DNA of 53,750 nucleotides. It comes from Lysobacter sp. (GTDB lineage: Bacteria > Pseudomonadota > Gammaproteobacteria > Xanthomonadales > Xanthomonadaceae). A program made the position numbers and the translations under genes. Positions 7,603-16,191 of this stretch are shown one piece after another. The notes beneath the pieces are model-generated. The model saw nothing but the letters and a program-made list of their open reading frames with translations, was not told the origin of the DNA and searched no databases. The stretch's first letter is position 1, and each line of letters opens with the position of its first letter. Where the stretch lies: positions 1 to 53,750 of the forward strand of contig JAJAYW010000082.1 of NCBI GenBank assembly GCA_026786005.1, read 5' to 3'.

Positions 7603-9520
7603 CGTCGCCAGCCGCCGCTGGGCGCTGATCGCCGCGGCGGCGTGCCTGTTGCCGTTGCTGCTGCTGTTGCCGCCGCAACTGGCGATGGGGATCGCGGCAA
7701 CGGCGTTGATCGTGGCGTTGTTGTCATGGCGGCGGCCGCTTCCGGCGTGGGTCAGGTTGGTATTGGCGCTCGCGGTCATCGGTGCCCTGTTGTCGATGTC
7801 GGGCTTCCGCTTTGGCCGCGACACCGGTTGCGCGATGCTCGCGGCGATGCTGGCGATCAAGCCTTCGGAAACCTACAAATTGCGCGACGCTCGCAGCCTG
7901 ATCGGCTTTGCCTTGTTCGCGCCGTTCGCGGCGTTCCTGCTGGATCAAGGGCCGCTGACCCTGTTGCTGAGTCTGGCGGGAGCCACGCTCGCGTTGCTGG
8001 CGTTGCAACGCCTGGCCGATACCGAATCCGGTTTGGCGACGCAGGCCATTTCGCCGTTGGCTGGCATCGTCTCGGTGTGGAAACTGATCGGAATCGGTTT
8101 GCCGCTGGCACTCGCCGCATTCTGGTTGTTCCCACGGCTCGGCTCACCGATGTGGGGCGTGCCGGAACGCGCGTTGGCGCGACCGGGTTTGTCGGACACG
8201 ATGTCGCCAGGCGAATGGCTGGACCTGATGACCGACGACACCCCTGCCCTGCGCGCGCGTTTCTTCGGCAACACACCGGCCACTTCGCAGATGTATTGGC
8301 GCGGACCGGTGTTGTGGAATTTCGATGGCCGCACGTGGACGCAACCGTACTGGCTGCGAGGCCTGCCACCGGTGGAAGTACGCACAGGCAATGTGGTCTG
8401 GGATTACGAAATCGAATTCGAGGCCACCGATCGTCGCCAGCTGGTTGCGCTTGACGTACTGCTCGACACGCCGGCGGGCGCACAGCTTTCGTTCGATTAC
8501 GGCCTGTACGCGCCGCGTCCGTTGAACGCGTTGACGCGCTGGCGGATGCGTTCGTCGCCACCTGTGGTATTCGATCCTCAACTGCGGCCGGCCTTGCGAC
8601 AGATCGCGACGAACTTGCCATCCGGCTACAACCCGCGCACGCAGGCGGTGGCTCAGCAATGGCGGCGTGAGGCGGGCGGCAATGATGCCGCCATCGTCCA
8701 ACGCGCCTTGCAGATGATCCGCGCCGAGTTCGGTTACACATTGGAAACACCACTACCGGGCCGCCATGCGGTCGATGAATTCCTGTTTGATGAGAAGGCG
8801 GGATATTGCGAGCACTTCAGTTCGGCCTTCGTGGTGTTGATGCGCGCCGCCGGCGTTCCTGCACGCGTGGTGACGGGTTATGTCGGCGGCTATCGCAACC
8901 CGCTGGGCGACTATTGGATCGTGCGCCGTTCCGATGCGCATGCGTGGGCCGAAGTCTGGTTGCAGGGCCGCGGCTGGGTGCGCGTCGACCCGACCGCCGC
9001 GGTCGCACCGGAACGCATCTACGACACCCTCGCCGATCGCGCGCCTGGCGCGTTTGGCGCCTTCGACGGCCTGACACCGATCTGGAACGTGAGCGATTTG
9101 TTGCGGCGCGGATGGAACGACCTGGTGCTGGGTTTCGATGCAACGCGGCAACAGCAGATGCTGCGCAGCTTCGGCATCGAAACGCTGGACTCGGGTCGAC
9201 TGGGAGCGCTGTTCGCGTTCACCGCAGCGCTGGCCCTGGGCTGGATGGCCTGGTTGATCGCGCGCGGTGAACGTGAACGCGACCCCCTGCTGCGCGCCTG
9301 GCATCGCCTCGGCGCGCGTTACAGGCGATTGGGGCTGGCGCGCGAACCGCATGAACCGGCGCTCGACTGGGCACAGCGGATTGCCGATGCAAGGCCGCAG
9401 GCTGCCGATACCCTGTGGCCGCTCACCCAACGCTTCGTGGAATCGCGTTACGCTTCGGCCCGTGACGGACGCGGCGGGATCGGCGAACTGATCCGCGCGC
9501 TGCGAGCGCATCGTCCATGA
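7592..9520 (+). CDS. tgpA: Transglutaminase-like membrane protein TgpA
   Basis: A 642-residue protein: about five N-terminal membrane segments in the first 190 residues, a periplasmic region, a transglutaminase-like domain, then a C-terminal membrane helix (ALFAFTAALALGWMAWLIA) and a cytoplasmic tail. The catalytic triad is visible: Cys in GYCEHFSSAFVVLMRAAGVP, His in SDAHAWAEVW, Asp in WVRVDPTAAV. TgpA of Pseudomonas aeruginosa is needed for growth and is encoded in the same moxR-DUF58-tgpA order. The start ATG at 7592 overlaps the end of the DUF58 gene; a TTG at 7571 is a weaker alternative. Confidence 0.93.
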   Translation: MLLDVASRRWALIAAAACLLPLLLLLPPQLAMGIAATALIVALLSWRRPLPAWVRLVLALAVIGALLSMSGFRFGRDTGCAMLAAMLAIKPSETYKLRDARSLIGFALFAPFAAFLLDQGPLTLLLSLAGATLALLALQRLADTESGLATQAISPLAGIVSVWKLIGIGLPLALAAFWLFPRLGSPMWGVPERALARPGLSDTMSPGEWLDLMTDDTPALRARFFGNTPATSQMYWRGPVLWNFDGRTWTQPYWLRGLPPVEVRTGNVVWDYEIEFEATDRRQLVALDVLLDTPAGAQLSFDYGLYAPRPLNALTRWRMRSSPPVVFDPQLRPALRQIATNLPSGYNPRTQAVAQQWRREAGGNDAAIVQRALQMIRAEFGYTLETPLPGRHAVDEFLFDEKAGYCEHFSSAFVVLMRAAGVPARVVTGYVGGYRNPLGDYWIVRRSDAHAWAEVWLQGRGWVRVDPTAAVAPERIYDTLADRAPGAFGAFDGLTPIWNVSDLLRRGWNDLVLGFDATRQQQMLRSFGIETLDSGRLGALFAFTAALALGWMAWLIARGERERDPLLRAWHRLGARYRRLGLAREPHEPALDWAQRIADARPQAADTLWPLTQRFVESRYASARDGRGGIGELIRALRAHRP

Positions 9521-9553
9521 AATCCGTGCGGACTTTTTCAGGAAAAACCAGTG

Positions 9554-10063
9554 ATGAACCTGCGTTACCTTGCCGCCCTCGCCTTCGCCAGCCTGCTGTC
9601 CGCCTGCTACACGGTGCCCAAGCCGTTGAAGGCCGAGGTTTACCAGATCACGCCAGTACAGGCGGTCGAAATCGATCGCTCCGGCGTCCCCGTCCGCTGG
9701 GGTGGCCGCATCATCGAGACGCGTCCGATGGGCAGCCAGACCTGCTTCGACATGATTGGCAGCGAGCTGTCGATCGGCGGCCGCCCGCGCAGCATGACCG
9801 AGGACGGCAGTGGCCACTTCATCGCCTGCCGCACCGGTTTCTACGATCCGGCGATTTACTTGAAGAATCGCGAGCTCACCTTCGTCGGCCGCATCGACGG
9901 CTACGAGAATCGCATGATCGGACTCACCGATTCGCGCTTCCCACGCGTTGCGGCCGATGTGGTTTATCTGTGGCCACAAGCGCCGGGCCTGGATCCACGC
10001 TATCCGTATCCACGCCGGCCGTGGCCGTGGGCAGGGTGGGAATGGAGTGATGGGAAGTATTGA
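9554..10063 (+). CDS. Slp-like outer-membrane lipoprotein
   Basis: A 169-residue predicted lipoprotein. The signal peptide MNLRYLAALAFASLLSAC ends in a lipobox with the lipidated Cys at residue 18. The mature part resembles the Slp (starvation lipoprotein) family, with VRWGGRIIETRP and a Pro/Trp-rich tail (YPYPRRPWPWAGWEW). The residue after the Cys is Tyr rather than Asp, which fits outer-membrane sorting. It begins 33 bases after tgpA on the same strand and may be transcribed with the MoxR group. AGGA lies upstream of the ATG at a slightly long distance; a GTG at 9551 is an alternative. Confidence 0.8.
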   Translation: MNLRYLAALAFASLLSACYTVPKPLKAEVYQITPVQAVEIDRSGVPVRWGGRIIETRPMGSQTCFDMIGSELSIGGRPRSMTEDGSGHFIACRTGFYDPAIYLKNRELTFVGRIDGYENRMIGLTDSRFPRVAADVVYLWPQAPGLDPRYPYPRRPWPWAGWEWSDGKY

Positions 10064-10091
10064 GTTGCGCTGTTACCGCCGGACCGCGTGA

Positions 10092-10445
10092 TCAGAAGGT
10101 GGTGCCGAAACGACCCAGCGGCGCACCCGCCAACAAGTGCAGGTGGATCTGGAATACCGTCTGCCCGCCGTGGGCATTGCAGTTCATGACGATGCGATAG
10201 CCGTCTTCGGCAAAGCCCTGTTGTTTGGCATAACCAGCCGCGGCAATTGCGAGTTTGCCGACGATCTCGGCTTGGCCGGCCTGCACGTCGTTGAGTGTCG
10301 CGATCTGCGTCTTCGGCACGAACAGCACATGCACCGGTGCCTGCGGCGCGATGTCGCGGAATGCGATCAGGTGTTCGTCCTCGAACACGATGTCGGCCGG
10401 AATTTCGCGGCGGATGATCTTGTGGAAGATGGTGTCGTCTGACAT
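10092..10445 (-). CDS. HIT-family nucleotide-binding protein with altered triad
   Basis: A 117-residue HinT-like protein (TIFHKIIRREIPADIVFED, RDIAPQAPVHVLFVPK). HinT proteins hydrolyse purine nucleoside phosphoramidates. The family motif H-x-H-x-H-x-x here reads Q-I-H-L-H-L-L: the first His is replaced by Gln (codon CAG), while the central His, the usual nucleophile, and the last His remain. The rest of the fold is intact, so this is a substitution and not decay. The start MSDDTIFHK at 10445 has a GAGGA-type site upstream. It is separated from recR by a palindromic repeat. Confidence 0.9.
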   Translation of the reverse strand: MSDDTIFHKIIRREIPADIVFEDEHLIAFRDIAPQAPVHVLFVPKTQIATLNDVQAGQAEIVGKLAIAAAGYAKQQGFAEDGYRIVMNCNAHGGQTVFQIHLHLLAGAPLGRFGTTF

Positions 10446-10474
10446 CACGTGCTCCTCGAAGGAATCGATGCATT

Positions 10475-10544
10475 TGTAGGAGTGCACTTGGGCGCGATGG
10501 GGCGTTACCGGTAGAGCCTCATCGCGCCCAGGTGCGCTCCTACA
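10475..10544. repeat. Palindromic intergenic repeat, family A copy 1
   Basis: Two 25-base arms (10475-10499 and 10520-10544) are inverted copies with two mismatches. They begin TGTAGGAG and end GGGCGCGATG, with a loop that includes TTACCGGTAGAG. It fills the gap between the HIT gene and the end of recR. Related copies are at 45645-45714 and, as one arm only, at 53670-53750. The form is that of a mobile or amplified REP/MITE-like element. Confidence 0.85.
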
Positions 10545-10550
10545 AAAACA

Positions 10551-11150
10551 TCACAGCGGCATCTCGCTGCGGCTGCCGAAGGCGTGCGACAGCGTGCCGC
10601 GATCGACATATTCCAGCTCGCCACCCAGCGGCACGCCATGCGTCAGCCGGCTCGGCCGCACGGCGTGCTGCCGCGCCAGCTGCGCAAGGTAATGCGCGGT
10701 GGCCTCGCCTTCCACGGTGGGGTTGGTGGCGATGATCAACTCCTGCACCTCGCCTTCCGCCATGCGCGCCGACAGTTGATCGAGGCCGAGTTCGCGCGGG
10801 CCGATGCCATCGAGCGGACTCAATCGCCCCTGCAGCACGAAGTACAAGCCGCGATAGCCGGTCGCCTGTTCGATCGCGAGACGATCCGCGGGCGACTCCA
10901 CCGCGCACAACTGGTGCACATCGCGGGACGCACTTGCGCAGGTGGCACAGATGTCGGTTTCGCTGAAATCGCGGCATCGCGCGCAGTTGCCGATCTTCTC
11001 GACCGCGGACGCGAGCGTTTCGGCAAGCCGCCTGCCGCCATCGCGCTCACGCTCCAGCACATGATAGGCCATGCGTTGCGCCGTCTTCTGGCCGACGCCG
11101 GGTAGGATGCGGAAGGCTTCGATGAGTTGTTCGAGTAACGAGGCTGACAT
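10551..11150 (-). CDS. recR: Recombination mediator RecR
   Basis: A 199-residue RecR, which with RecO/RecF loads RecA on gapped DNA. It has the N-terminal helix-hairpin-helix ([19 protein letters not shown]), a four-Cys zinc finger (CARC..DICATC), and a Toprim domain containing [18 protein letters not shown], and it ends near [19 protein letters not shown]. Length and order match the family. It is the last gene of the dnaX-ybaB-recR cluster, a very common arrangement. A palindromic repeat lies between it and ybaB, and another follows its stop. Confidence 0.97.
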   Translation of the reverse strand: MSASLLEQLIEAFRILPGVGQKTAQRMAYHVLERERDGGRRLAETLASAVEKIGNCARCRDFSETDICATCASASRDVHQLCAVESPADRLAIEQATGYRGLYFVLQGRLSPLDGIGPRELGLDQLSARMAEGEVQELIIATNPTVEGEATAHYLAQLARQHAVRPSRLTHGVPLGGELEYVDRGTLSHAFGSRSEMPL

Positions 11151-11184
11151 CTTGATTCCGCCATCATGAAAACTTCGACCTCGC

Positions 11185-11270
11185 CATCCCAGCGCAAGCT
11201 GGGTTCCATTTTGATTTTGTTCTTCGATGCTAAAGCCAGATCAAGATGGATCCCAGCTTGCGCTGGGATG
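11185..11270. repeat. Palindromic intergenic repeat, CATCCCAGC family
   Basis: Arms 11185-11215 and 11240-11270 are 31-base inverted copies with two mismatches, beginning CATCCCAGCGCAAGCTGGG, with a 24-base loop. Each arm also carries an inner small hairpin. The element fills the ybaB-recR gap, so it is transcribed as part of that operon. It resembles common palindromes related to the one at 14285-14380. Confidence 0.85.
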
Positions 11271-11297
11271 ACGAAGACGTAAATCCAGCCCCACCTT

Positions 11298-11618
11298 TCA
11301 GAACGGCAGGTTCATCCCAGGCGGCAATGCCATACCCGCCGACGCCGCACCCATTTTTTCCTGCGACACCGCGTTGGCTTTATTCACCGCATCGTTGAAC
11401 GCCGCCGCAATCAAATCCTCGGCCATTTCCGGATCCGCGAGCACGCTCGGATCGATGCGCACCTTGCGACATTCCATGCGTCCGCTCAGCGTCACGTTGA
11501 CCATGCCGCCGCCGGCCTGGCCGGTGACTTCCACGTTGGCCAGTTCTTCCTGCGCTTTCTGCAGGTTTTCCTGCATCTTCTGCGCCTGTTGCATCAGTTG
11601 GGCGATATTGCCGCGCAT
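11298..11618 (-). CDS. ybaB: YbaB/EbfC nucleoid-associated protein
   Basis: A 106-residue protein of the YbaB/EbfC family, which binds DNA as a dimer. It has the N-terminal coiled-coil helix ([17 protein letters not shown]), the central strand segment with [17 protein letters not shown], and the C-terminal [10 protein letters not shown] prefer the ATG at 11616-11618 (MRGNIAQ), five bases after the dnaX stop; a GTG at 11627 that overlaps the dnaX stop would add three residues. It is likely translated with dnaX. Confidence 0.95.
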   Translation of the reverse strand: MRGNIAQLMQQAQKMQENLQKAQEELANVEVTGQAGGGMVNVTLSGRMECRKVRIDPSVLADPEMAEDLIAAAFNDAVNKANAVSQEKMGAASAGMALPPGMNLPF

Positions 11619-11623
11619 GTCGG

Positions 11624-13336
11624 TCACTCGTCGAAGGGTCGGATGGAATCGGGAACGACCTCGGCGCCGTGCTGCGTGATCAACCGCTGCACGTCCGGGT
11701 CGTTCATGAAGGCGTCTTCGGCAGACGCCTGCCGCGCATCGCGCTGGCGCTCGCTGCGCTGGTGCAAGGTGTCGCCTGTGGCTTGCGTGGTCTCAAACTT
11801 GATCTGCGGCGCGACGCCGAGGCATGACGACAACGCTTCGGCCAATTTTTGCACCAGGTTCGGTGCGCGCAGATGATCATCGGTCACGGGCAACGCAAGC
11901 CGCAGCACGCCGTCGGTAAAACCAACGAATGACGCATGTGCCGCTAGTTGTCCGGCCGGGCCTTTCAAGCCGCACTCGGCGATCAACTCCAGCCAACGCT
12001 CGGCATCGATGCTGGCCGCGACGGTTGCAGCGGGTGGCGACGGTAACGGTTGTTGCCGCGTCTCGACAACGAGTCCCTCGACGACAAATTCCTCGACGAC
12101 GGGTTTCGCTACGGCCGGTATTGCGACGGCCGGGCGCTGCGGAGGAAACGGTGGCGCAGGCGCAGCCGGTTTTTCAGGACTGCCCGCCAACGCCGCCTTC
12201 GCAGCGGCGGGGCCGGATGCGCGTACTGGCACTGCAGCAACCGTTTTCGAACCCGCTTCGGACGGACGAAAGGCCAGCATCCGCAGCACGCTCATCTCGA
12301 ATCCCGCGCGCACGCTCGGTGCCAGATGCAGGTCGCGACGGCCGTTGAGCGCCATCTGGTACCACAGCTGCACCACTTCAGGCCGCAGCGTCGCTGCGAG
12401 CGACTCGACATCGACGCCATCGCTCTCGCTCGCGACGGTCGGCACCAACTGCTTGACCTGCACGCGATGCAGCGCATCGGCGAAGGCATCAAGCACACTG
12501 CTCCAGTCCGGTGAGAACTCTGCCAGTTCCGCCACTTCAGCCAGCAACGCATCACCATCGCCGCGACCCAAGGCAGTCAACAATGCACCGACGCGCGTGC
12601 GATCGACCGTGCCCAGCATCGTCGCCACCGCTGCGTCATCGAGCGTGCCGCCGGTGTAGGCGATTGCCTGGTCGAGCAGTGACAGGCCGTCGCGCAGGCT
12701 GCCATCGGCGGCCTTCGACAATTGCCGGATCGCGCCGTCATCGGCGACGATGTTTTCGGCGTCGAGTATCTTGCGGATCTGGCCCTGGATCTGTTGTTCG
12801 TCCAGACGTTTCAGGTTGAACTGCAGGCAGCGCGACAACACGGTCACCGGCAGTTTCTGCGGATCGGTGGTGGCGAGCAGGAACTTGACGTGGTCCGGCG
12901 GCTCTTCCAAGGTCTTCAGCAGCGCATTGAATGCCGGCTTCGACAGCATGTGGACTTCGTCGATCAGGTAGACCTTGACCCGCCCGCGCGACGGCATGTA
13001 CTGCGCGTTGTCGATCACTTCGCGCACGTTGTCCACGCCGGTATTCGACGCCGCGTCGATCTCCAGCAGATCGAGGAACCGGCCGGCGTCGATATCGAGG
13101 CAGGAATTGCACTCGCCGCAGGGCTCCGCAGACGTGCCGCGCTCGCAGTTCAGCGATTTGGCGAAGATGCGCGCGATGGTGGTCTTGCCCACGCCGCGCG
13201 TGCCGGTGAACAGGAATGCGTGATGCACACGGCCGCTATCGAGAGCATTGGTCAAGGCGCGGACCACGTGTTCCTGGCCAACCAGTTCGGCAAAACGCTT
13301 GGGACGCCACTTGCGGGCGAGGACGAGATACGACAT
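11624..13336 (-). CDS. dnaX: DNA polymerase III subunit tau/gamma
   Basis: The 570-residue clamp-loader ATPase. Walker A GTRGVGKT is at residues 45-52, the zinc Cys residues are C64, C73, C76 and C79, Walker B is DEVHMLSK, and the sensor segment is [19 protein letters not shown] Pro/Ala-rich linker (about residues 380-430) leads to a C-terminal tau domain. I see no A-rich slippery heptamer at the linker like that of E. coli, so a separate gamma by frameshift is not supported. First gene of dnaX-ybaB-recR. Confidence 0.96.
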   Translation of the reverse strand: MSYLVLARKWRPKRFAELVGQEHVVRALTNALDSGRVHHAFLFTGTRGVGKTTIARIFAKSLNCERGTSAEPCGECNSCLDIDAGRFLDLLEIDAASNTGVDNVREVIDNAQYMPSRGRVKVYLIDEVHMLSKPAFNALLKTLEEPPDHVKFLLATTDPQKLPVTVLSRCLQFNLKRLDEQQIQGQIRKILDAENIVADDGAIRQLSKAADGSLRDGLSLLDQAIAYTGGTLDDAAVATMLGTVDRTRVGALLTALGRGDGDALLAEVAELAEFSPDWSSVLDAFADALHRVQVKQLVPTVASESDGVDVESLAATLRPEVVQLWYQMALNGRRDLHLAPSVRAGFEMSVLRMLAFRPSEAGSKTVAAVPVRASGPAAAKAALAGSPEKPAAPAPPFPPQRPAVAIPAVAKPVVEEFVVEGLVVETRQQPLPSPPAATVAASIDAERWLELIAECGLKGPAGQLAAHASFVGFTDGVLRLALPVTDDHLRAPNLVQKLAEALSSCLGVAPQIKFETTQATGDTLHQRSERQRDARQASAEDAFMNDPDVQRLITQHGAEVVPDSIRPFDE

Positions 13337-13397
13337 GCGTCCATTCTGCCATGCACCATGGACGGTACGCGGCAGCGGCCGTGTCGACAGGATCTAC

Positions 13398-13426
13398 TTG
13401 TTACCACTGCCCGCCACGGCTAGACT
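13398..13426 (+). promoter_or_regulatory. Candidate promoter of tRNA-Ser(GGA)
   Basis: TTGTTA (13398-13403) and TAGACT (13421-13426) with a 17-base spacer, 44 bases before the tRNA. It faces away from dnaX. The same transcript may extend into the SRP RNA. Confidence 0.5.
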
Positions 13427-13470
13427 TTGCGCCCCTGAAAGCGACCTTGTGGCCGCCTTCAGACTCCAGC

Positions 13471-13563
13471 GGAGAGGTGTCCGAGCGGTTGAAGGAGCAC
13501 GCCTGGAAAGTGTGTAAGCGTCTAAACCGCGCTTCGCGGGTTCGAATCCCGCTCTCTCCGCCA
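13471..13563 (+). tRNA. tRNA-Ser(GGA)
   Basis: A 93-base serine tRNA with encoded CCA. The acceptor GGAGAGG pairs with CCTCTCC-type 3' bases, the anticodon loop is CTGGAAA (anticodon GGA), and a long variable arm lies before the T arm GGGTTCGAATCCC. Confidence 0.96.
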
Positions 13564-13608
13564 TTTTTGCCAGTTCCGCCGCGCCATGAAACGCGCAATC
13601 TCTATGGT

Positions 13609-13710
13609 GGCCCCGTCGGCCCCTCGCGACGCTAGATCGAAAACTCCGCCAGGGCCGGAAGGCAGCAACGGTATTGATCAACGCGGGTGCCGAGGTCAGC
13701 CGGCGGGGCC
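13609..13710 (+). ncRNA. ffs: Signal recognition particle RNA (4.5S, small type)
   Basis: The apical Ffh-binding region GGCCGGAAGGCAGCAACGG is present at about 13653-13671. The ends pair as a long hairpin: GGCCCCGTCGGC at 13609-13620 with GCCGGCGGGGCC at 13699-13710. Length is near 100 bases, as in small bacterial SRP RNAs. The RNA binds Ffh and directs ribosomes making membrane proteins to FtsY. It follows tRNA-Ser by 45 bases. Confidence 0.9.
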
Positions 13711-13778
13711 ATCGCCATTTCTGCGCTTTGCGCAGGAATCCCAAGATTTGCGTTGCAAATCGTTGGGTCCCGGCGATG
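13710..13778. repeat. Nested palindromes downstream of SRP RNA
   Basis: Outer arms CATCGCC (13710-13716) and GGCGATG (13772-13778) enclose two hairpins, CTGCGC-TTT-GCGCAG and CCCAA...TTGGG around ATTTGCGTTGCAAAT. There is no T-run, so it is not a clear terminator; it looks like one more palindromic intergenic repeat. The rest of the gap to 13843 holds a GCCCCTTA/CTAAGGGGC hairpin and no gene. Confidence 0.55.
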
Positions 13779-13843
13779 TACTTCCAAACCCTGCCCCTTA
13801 CTAAGGGGCTCTCCTCCGGAAAGTAGATTCGCGACTTTCAAGC

Positions 13844-14263
13844 CTATGGCTGCGGATGCAACCAGTCGGAAGCCCCGTCGGCATAGCGTTCGTGTTTCCA
13901 GATCGGCACGCGTGATTTCACCTCGTCGATGATGAATCGGCATGCGTGGAAAGCAGCGTCGCGATGCGCGGCCGAGACGCCGACCCAGACGGCCAGGTCG
14001 CCAATCGCGAGGTCGCCAGTGCGGTGGACGCAGCGCGCGTCCACGATCGAGAATTGGTTGAGTGCCTCGTCGATAATGCGTTCGCCTTCGGCCTCCGCTA
14101 GCGTCGTATAGGCCTCGTAACGCAGTCCGTGCGCTGCTCGACCATCGTTGTGATCTCGCACCCAGCCTTCAAAGCTTACGAAGGCACCGGCGCTGTCACG
14201 TAGTAGCTGCACGCGTTGCGGGGCGATGTCGAAGGCAGCGTCGGAGAGGATGAAATGTTTCAC
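13844..14263 (-). CDS. moaE: Molybdopterin synthase catalytic subunit
   Basis: A 139-residue MoaE, the large subunit that with MoaD transfers two sulfurs to cyclic pyranopterin phosphate. Family segments include FVSFEGWVRDHNDG, LRYEAYTTLAE, ALNQFSIVDARCVHRTGDL and the C-terminal SRVPIWKHERYADG with its active-site Lys. The GTG at 14261-14263 (VKHFILSD) is chosen because the frame upstream runs into a palindromic repeat and is not MoaE-like. It is separated from moaD by 124 bases, nearly all of it that repeat. Confidence 0.95.
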   Translation of the reverse strand: MKHFILSDAAFDIAPQRVQLLRDSAGAFVSFEGWVRDHNDGRAAHGLRYEAYTTLAEAEGERIIDEALNQFSIVDARCVHRTGDLAIGDLAVWVGVSAAHRDAAFHACRFIIDEVKSRVPIWKHERYADGASDWLHPQP

Positions 14264-14284
14264 GGTTTCGCGGGATTCCAGGAT

Positions 14285-14380
14285 CGTCATCCCCGCGAAG
14301 GCGGGGACCCAGTGTGTTAGATTTTTGATCGAACCAAGAAGAGCACAAGGCGTTGAATTGCCGCCATCGCGGGAATGACG
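14285..14380. repeat. Palindromic repeat between moaD and moaE
   Basis: Arms of 18 bases (14285-14302 and 14363-14380) are inverted copies with two mismatches, starting CGTCATCCCCGCGAAGGC. The left arm carries its own hairpin (CCCCGC-GAA-GGCGGGG type). Palindromes with the core CGTCAT(T/C)CCCGCGAAGGCGGG are abundant in many gamma- and betaproteobacteria. Here it interrupts an otherwise overlapping moa operon. Confidence 0.8.
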
Positions 14381-14387
14381 GCAAATA

Positions 14388-14630
14388 TCAACCTCCACTC
14401 ACTGGCGGAATGAAGGCAACTTCGTTACCGCTGCAAACCGCATCGTTCCAGCCCACAAACGCGCCATCGACAGCGACGCGCAAGCGGTCAATCGTAAGCA
14501 CGAAGCCGTGAAGTGATTGCAGCTCGCCATAAAGCGTACGCAGATCGTTCGCATTCGTTTCGATGACTTCCGACGACATGCCCGCCGCATCGCGCAGGCT
14601 GGCGAAATAAAGCACGGTCACCGTTGTCAT
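14388..14630 (-). CDS. moaD: Molybdopterin synthase sulfur carrier subunit
   Basis: An 80-residue ubiquitin-like sulfur carrier. It starts [17 protein letters not shown] and ends [10 protein letters not shown]; the C-terminal Gly-Gly is the thiocarboxylated end that donates sulfur to MoaE. The ATG overlaps the moaC stop by four bases (ATGA), so the two are translationally coupled. Confidence 0.95.
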   Translation of the reverse strand: MTTVTVLYFASLRDAAGMSSEVIETNANDLRTLYGELQSLHGFVLTIDRLRVAVDGAFVGWNDAVCSGNEVAFIPPVSGG

Positions 14631-15121
14631 CCGATCTTTCCGAAATCGCGCTTGCCACCGCGTTTGCCCAGCAGCTTTGCCGGGCCGATGACGATGGCAT
14701 GAGACAAGGCCTTGCACATGTCGTACACCGTCAAAGCCGCGACCGTCGCCCCGGTCAACGCTTCCATTTCCACGCCGGTGCGGTGCGTGGTCTTGACCGT
14801 GCATTCGATGCGCAGGGAATTTTCGTCCAGCCAATCGATGTGCAACTTGCAAGCGTCGATCGGCAGCGGATGACAGAACGGGATCAGTTCATGGGTACGC
14901 TTGACCGCCATCGTGCCGGCGATGATCGCGGTGTCGACGATGCCGCCTTTTTTGCTCTGCAATCCATTTGAACGCAGTTCCCTCGCCACGTCGGCAGGAA
15001 AACGCACACGGCATTCCGCGATTGCCTCGCGTATCGAAACTGGCTTTTCCGAAACATCGACCATCGTCGGCCGGCCAGAAGAATCGATATGCGTGAGCTT
15101 GTTGTTTGGTTTTTTCTTCAT
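14627..15121 (-). CDS. moaC: Cyclic pyranopterin monophosphate synthase
   Basis: A 164-residue MoaC, which acts after MoaA in the first step of molybdenum cofactor synthesis. Family segments: [37 protein letters not shown] and [20 protein letters not shown]. The stop overlaps the moaD start. The start ATG ([13 protein letters not shown]) lies 47 bases after moaA. Confidence 0.97.
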   Translation of the reverse strand: MKKKPNNKLTHIDSSGRPTMVDVSEKPVSIREAIAECRVRFPADVARELRSNGLQSKKGGIVDTAIIAGTMAVKRTHELIPFCHPLPIDACKLHIDWLDENSLRIECTVKTTHRTGVEMEALTGATVAALTVYDMCKALSHAIVIGPAKLLGKRGGKRDFGKIG

Positions 15122-15168
15122 TCGTAAGTGTTTTCCATCATTTCGCCAGAAATGACGGCAAGAAGGGA

Positions 15169-16191
15169 TTAGCCGCCGACAAGAAACATTTCGACGTGCT
15201 TACGTGATGACTTCTCGACTCCACGCAACTCACTGTAGCGGTCGTCCCGTCGTGACCATAATTCCGCTACATGCTCGGTCAAGGCGAGTTCGCCATTGCG
15301 CAGCGCCGGGCGCATATCGTGACCTTCGCTGGCAAAGAGGCATGTGTAGAGCTTGCCATCCGCCGACACGCGGGCGCGGTGGCAATCGCCGCAGAACGGC
15401 GCGCTGATCGACGACACAAAGCCGATCTCGCCGCCGCCATCGACGAAACCATAACGCGAAGCGACCTCACCGCGGTAGTTGGCATCAAGCGGTTGCAGCG
15501 GCCAGCGCGCATGGATCCGGTCGCGCAACTCTGCGGATGCAACAACGCGTGAAGCATCCCAACCATTGCAGGTGCCCACATCCATGTATTCGATAAAGCG
15601 CACGACGTGGCCGGTGCCGCGGTAATGCTCGACCAGCGGCATCACCTGGTCGTCGTTGACGCCACGCTGCACGACACAGTTGATCTTGATCGACGTGAAA
15701 CCCGCTGCCTGCGCCGCTGCAATGCCGGCGAGCACATCCGCGACATCGCCGCGCCCGCCCGACAATTGGCGGAACATGGCCGGCTCCAGTGCATCCAGGC
15801 TGACGGTCAATCGTCTCAGCCCCGCCTGCCGCAAGGCTTGCGCCTGCCTGGCGAGGAGCGAGCCGTTGGTGGTCAATGCGAGGTCGTCGATGCCGGGAAT
15901 CGCGGACAGCCGCCGTACCAGATCGGGCAGCCCTTTGCGCAACAGCGGCTCGCCGCCGGTCAGCCGCAGCTTGTTGACGCCAATCCTCGCGAAACCGCGC
16001 ACCAGGGTTTCGATCTCGTCGAAACTCATCCGTGATGCGGCATCGAGGCCGTAATCATCGGGAATCCGGTCTGCCGGCATGCAGTACGGGCAACGGAAGT
16101 TGCACGCCTCGATCACTGACAGTCGCAAATCCCGCAGCGGACGAGCCAGCGCATCCAGTGGTAACGAAGCAGCGCGCAGCACGGCGTTCAT
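15169..16191 (-). CDS. moaA: GTP 3',8-cyclase (radical SAM)
   Basis: A 340-residue radical SAM enzyme that turns GTP into 3',8-cyclo-7,8-dihydro-GTP. The first 4Fe-4S cluster motif CxxxCxxC is at C30, C34 and C37 ([12 protein letters not shown]), followed by [13 protein letters not shown]. The second cluster Cys residues are in [19 protein letters not shown]. The protein ends LVGG, the family's C-terminal double Gly. The ATG overlaps the stop of the MBL gene by four bases. Confidence 0.97.
   Translation of the reverse strand: MNAVLRAASLPLDALARPLRDLRLSVIEACNFRCPYCMPADRIPDDYGLDAASRMSFDEIETLVRGFARIGVNKLRLTGGEPLLRKGLPDLVRRLSAIPGIDDLALTTNGSLLARQAQALRQAGLRRLTVSLDALEPAMFRQLSGGRGDVADVLAGIAAAQAAGFTSIKINCVVQRGVNDDQVMPLVEHYRGTGHVVRFIEYMDVGTCNGWDASRVVASAELRDRIHARWPLQPLDANYRGEVASRYGFVDGGGEIGFVSSISAPFCGDCHRARVSADGKLYTCLFASEGHDMRPALRNGELALTEHVAELWSRRDDRYSELRGVEKSSRKHVEMFLVGG

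Noticed and set aside
11624-13336. Programmed frameshift in dnaX giving a gamma subunit
   Set aside because: No A-rich slippery heptamer with a following stop and hairpin was seen at the Pro/Ala-rich linker.
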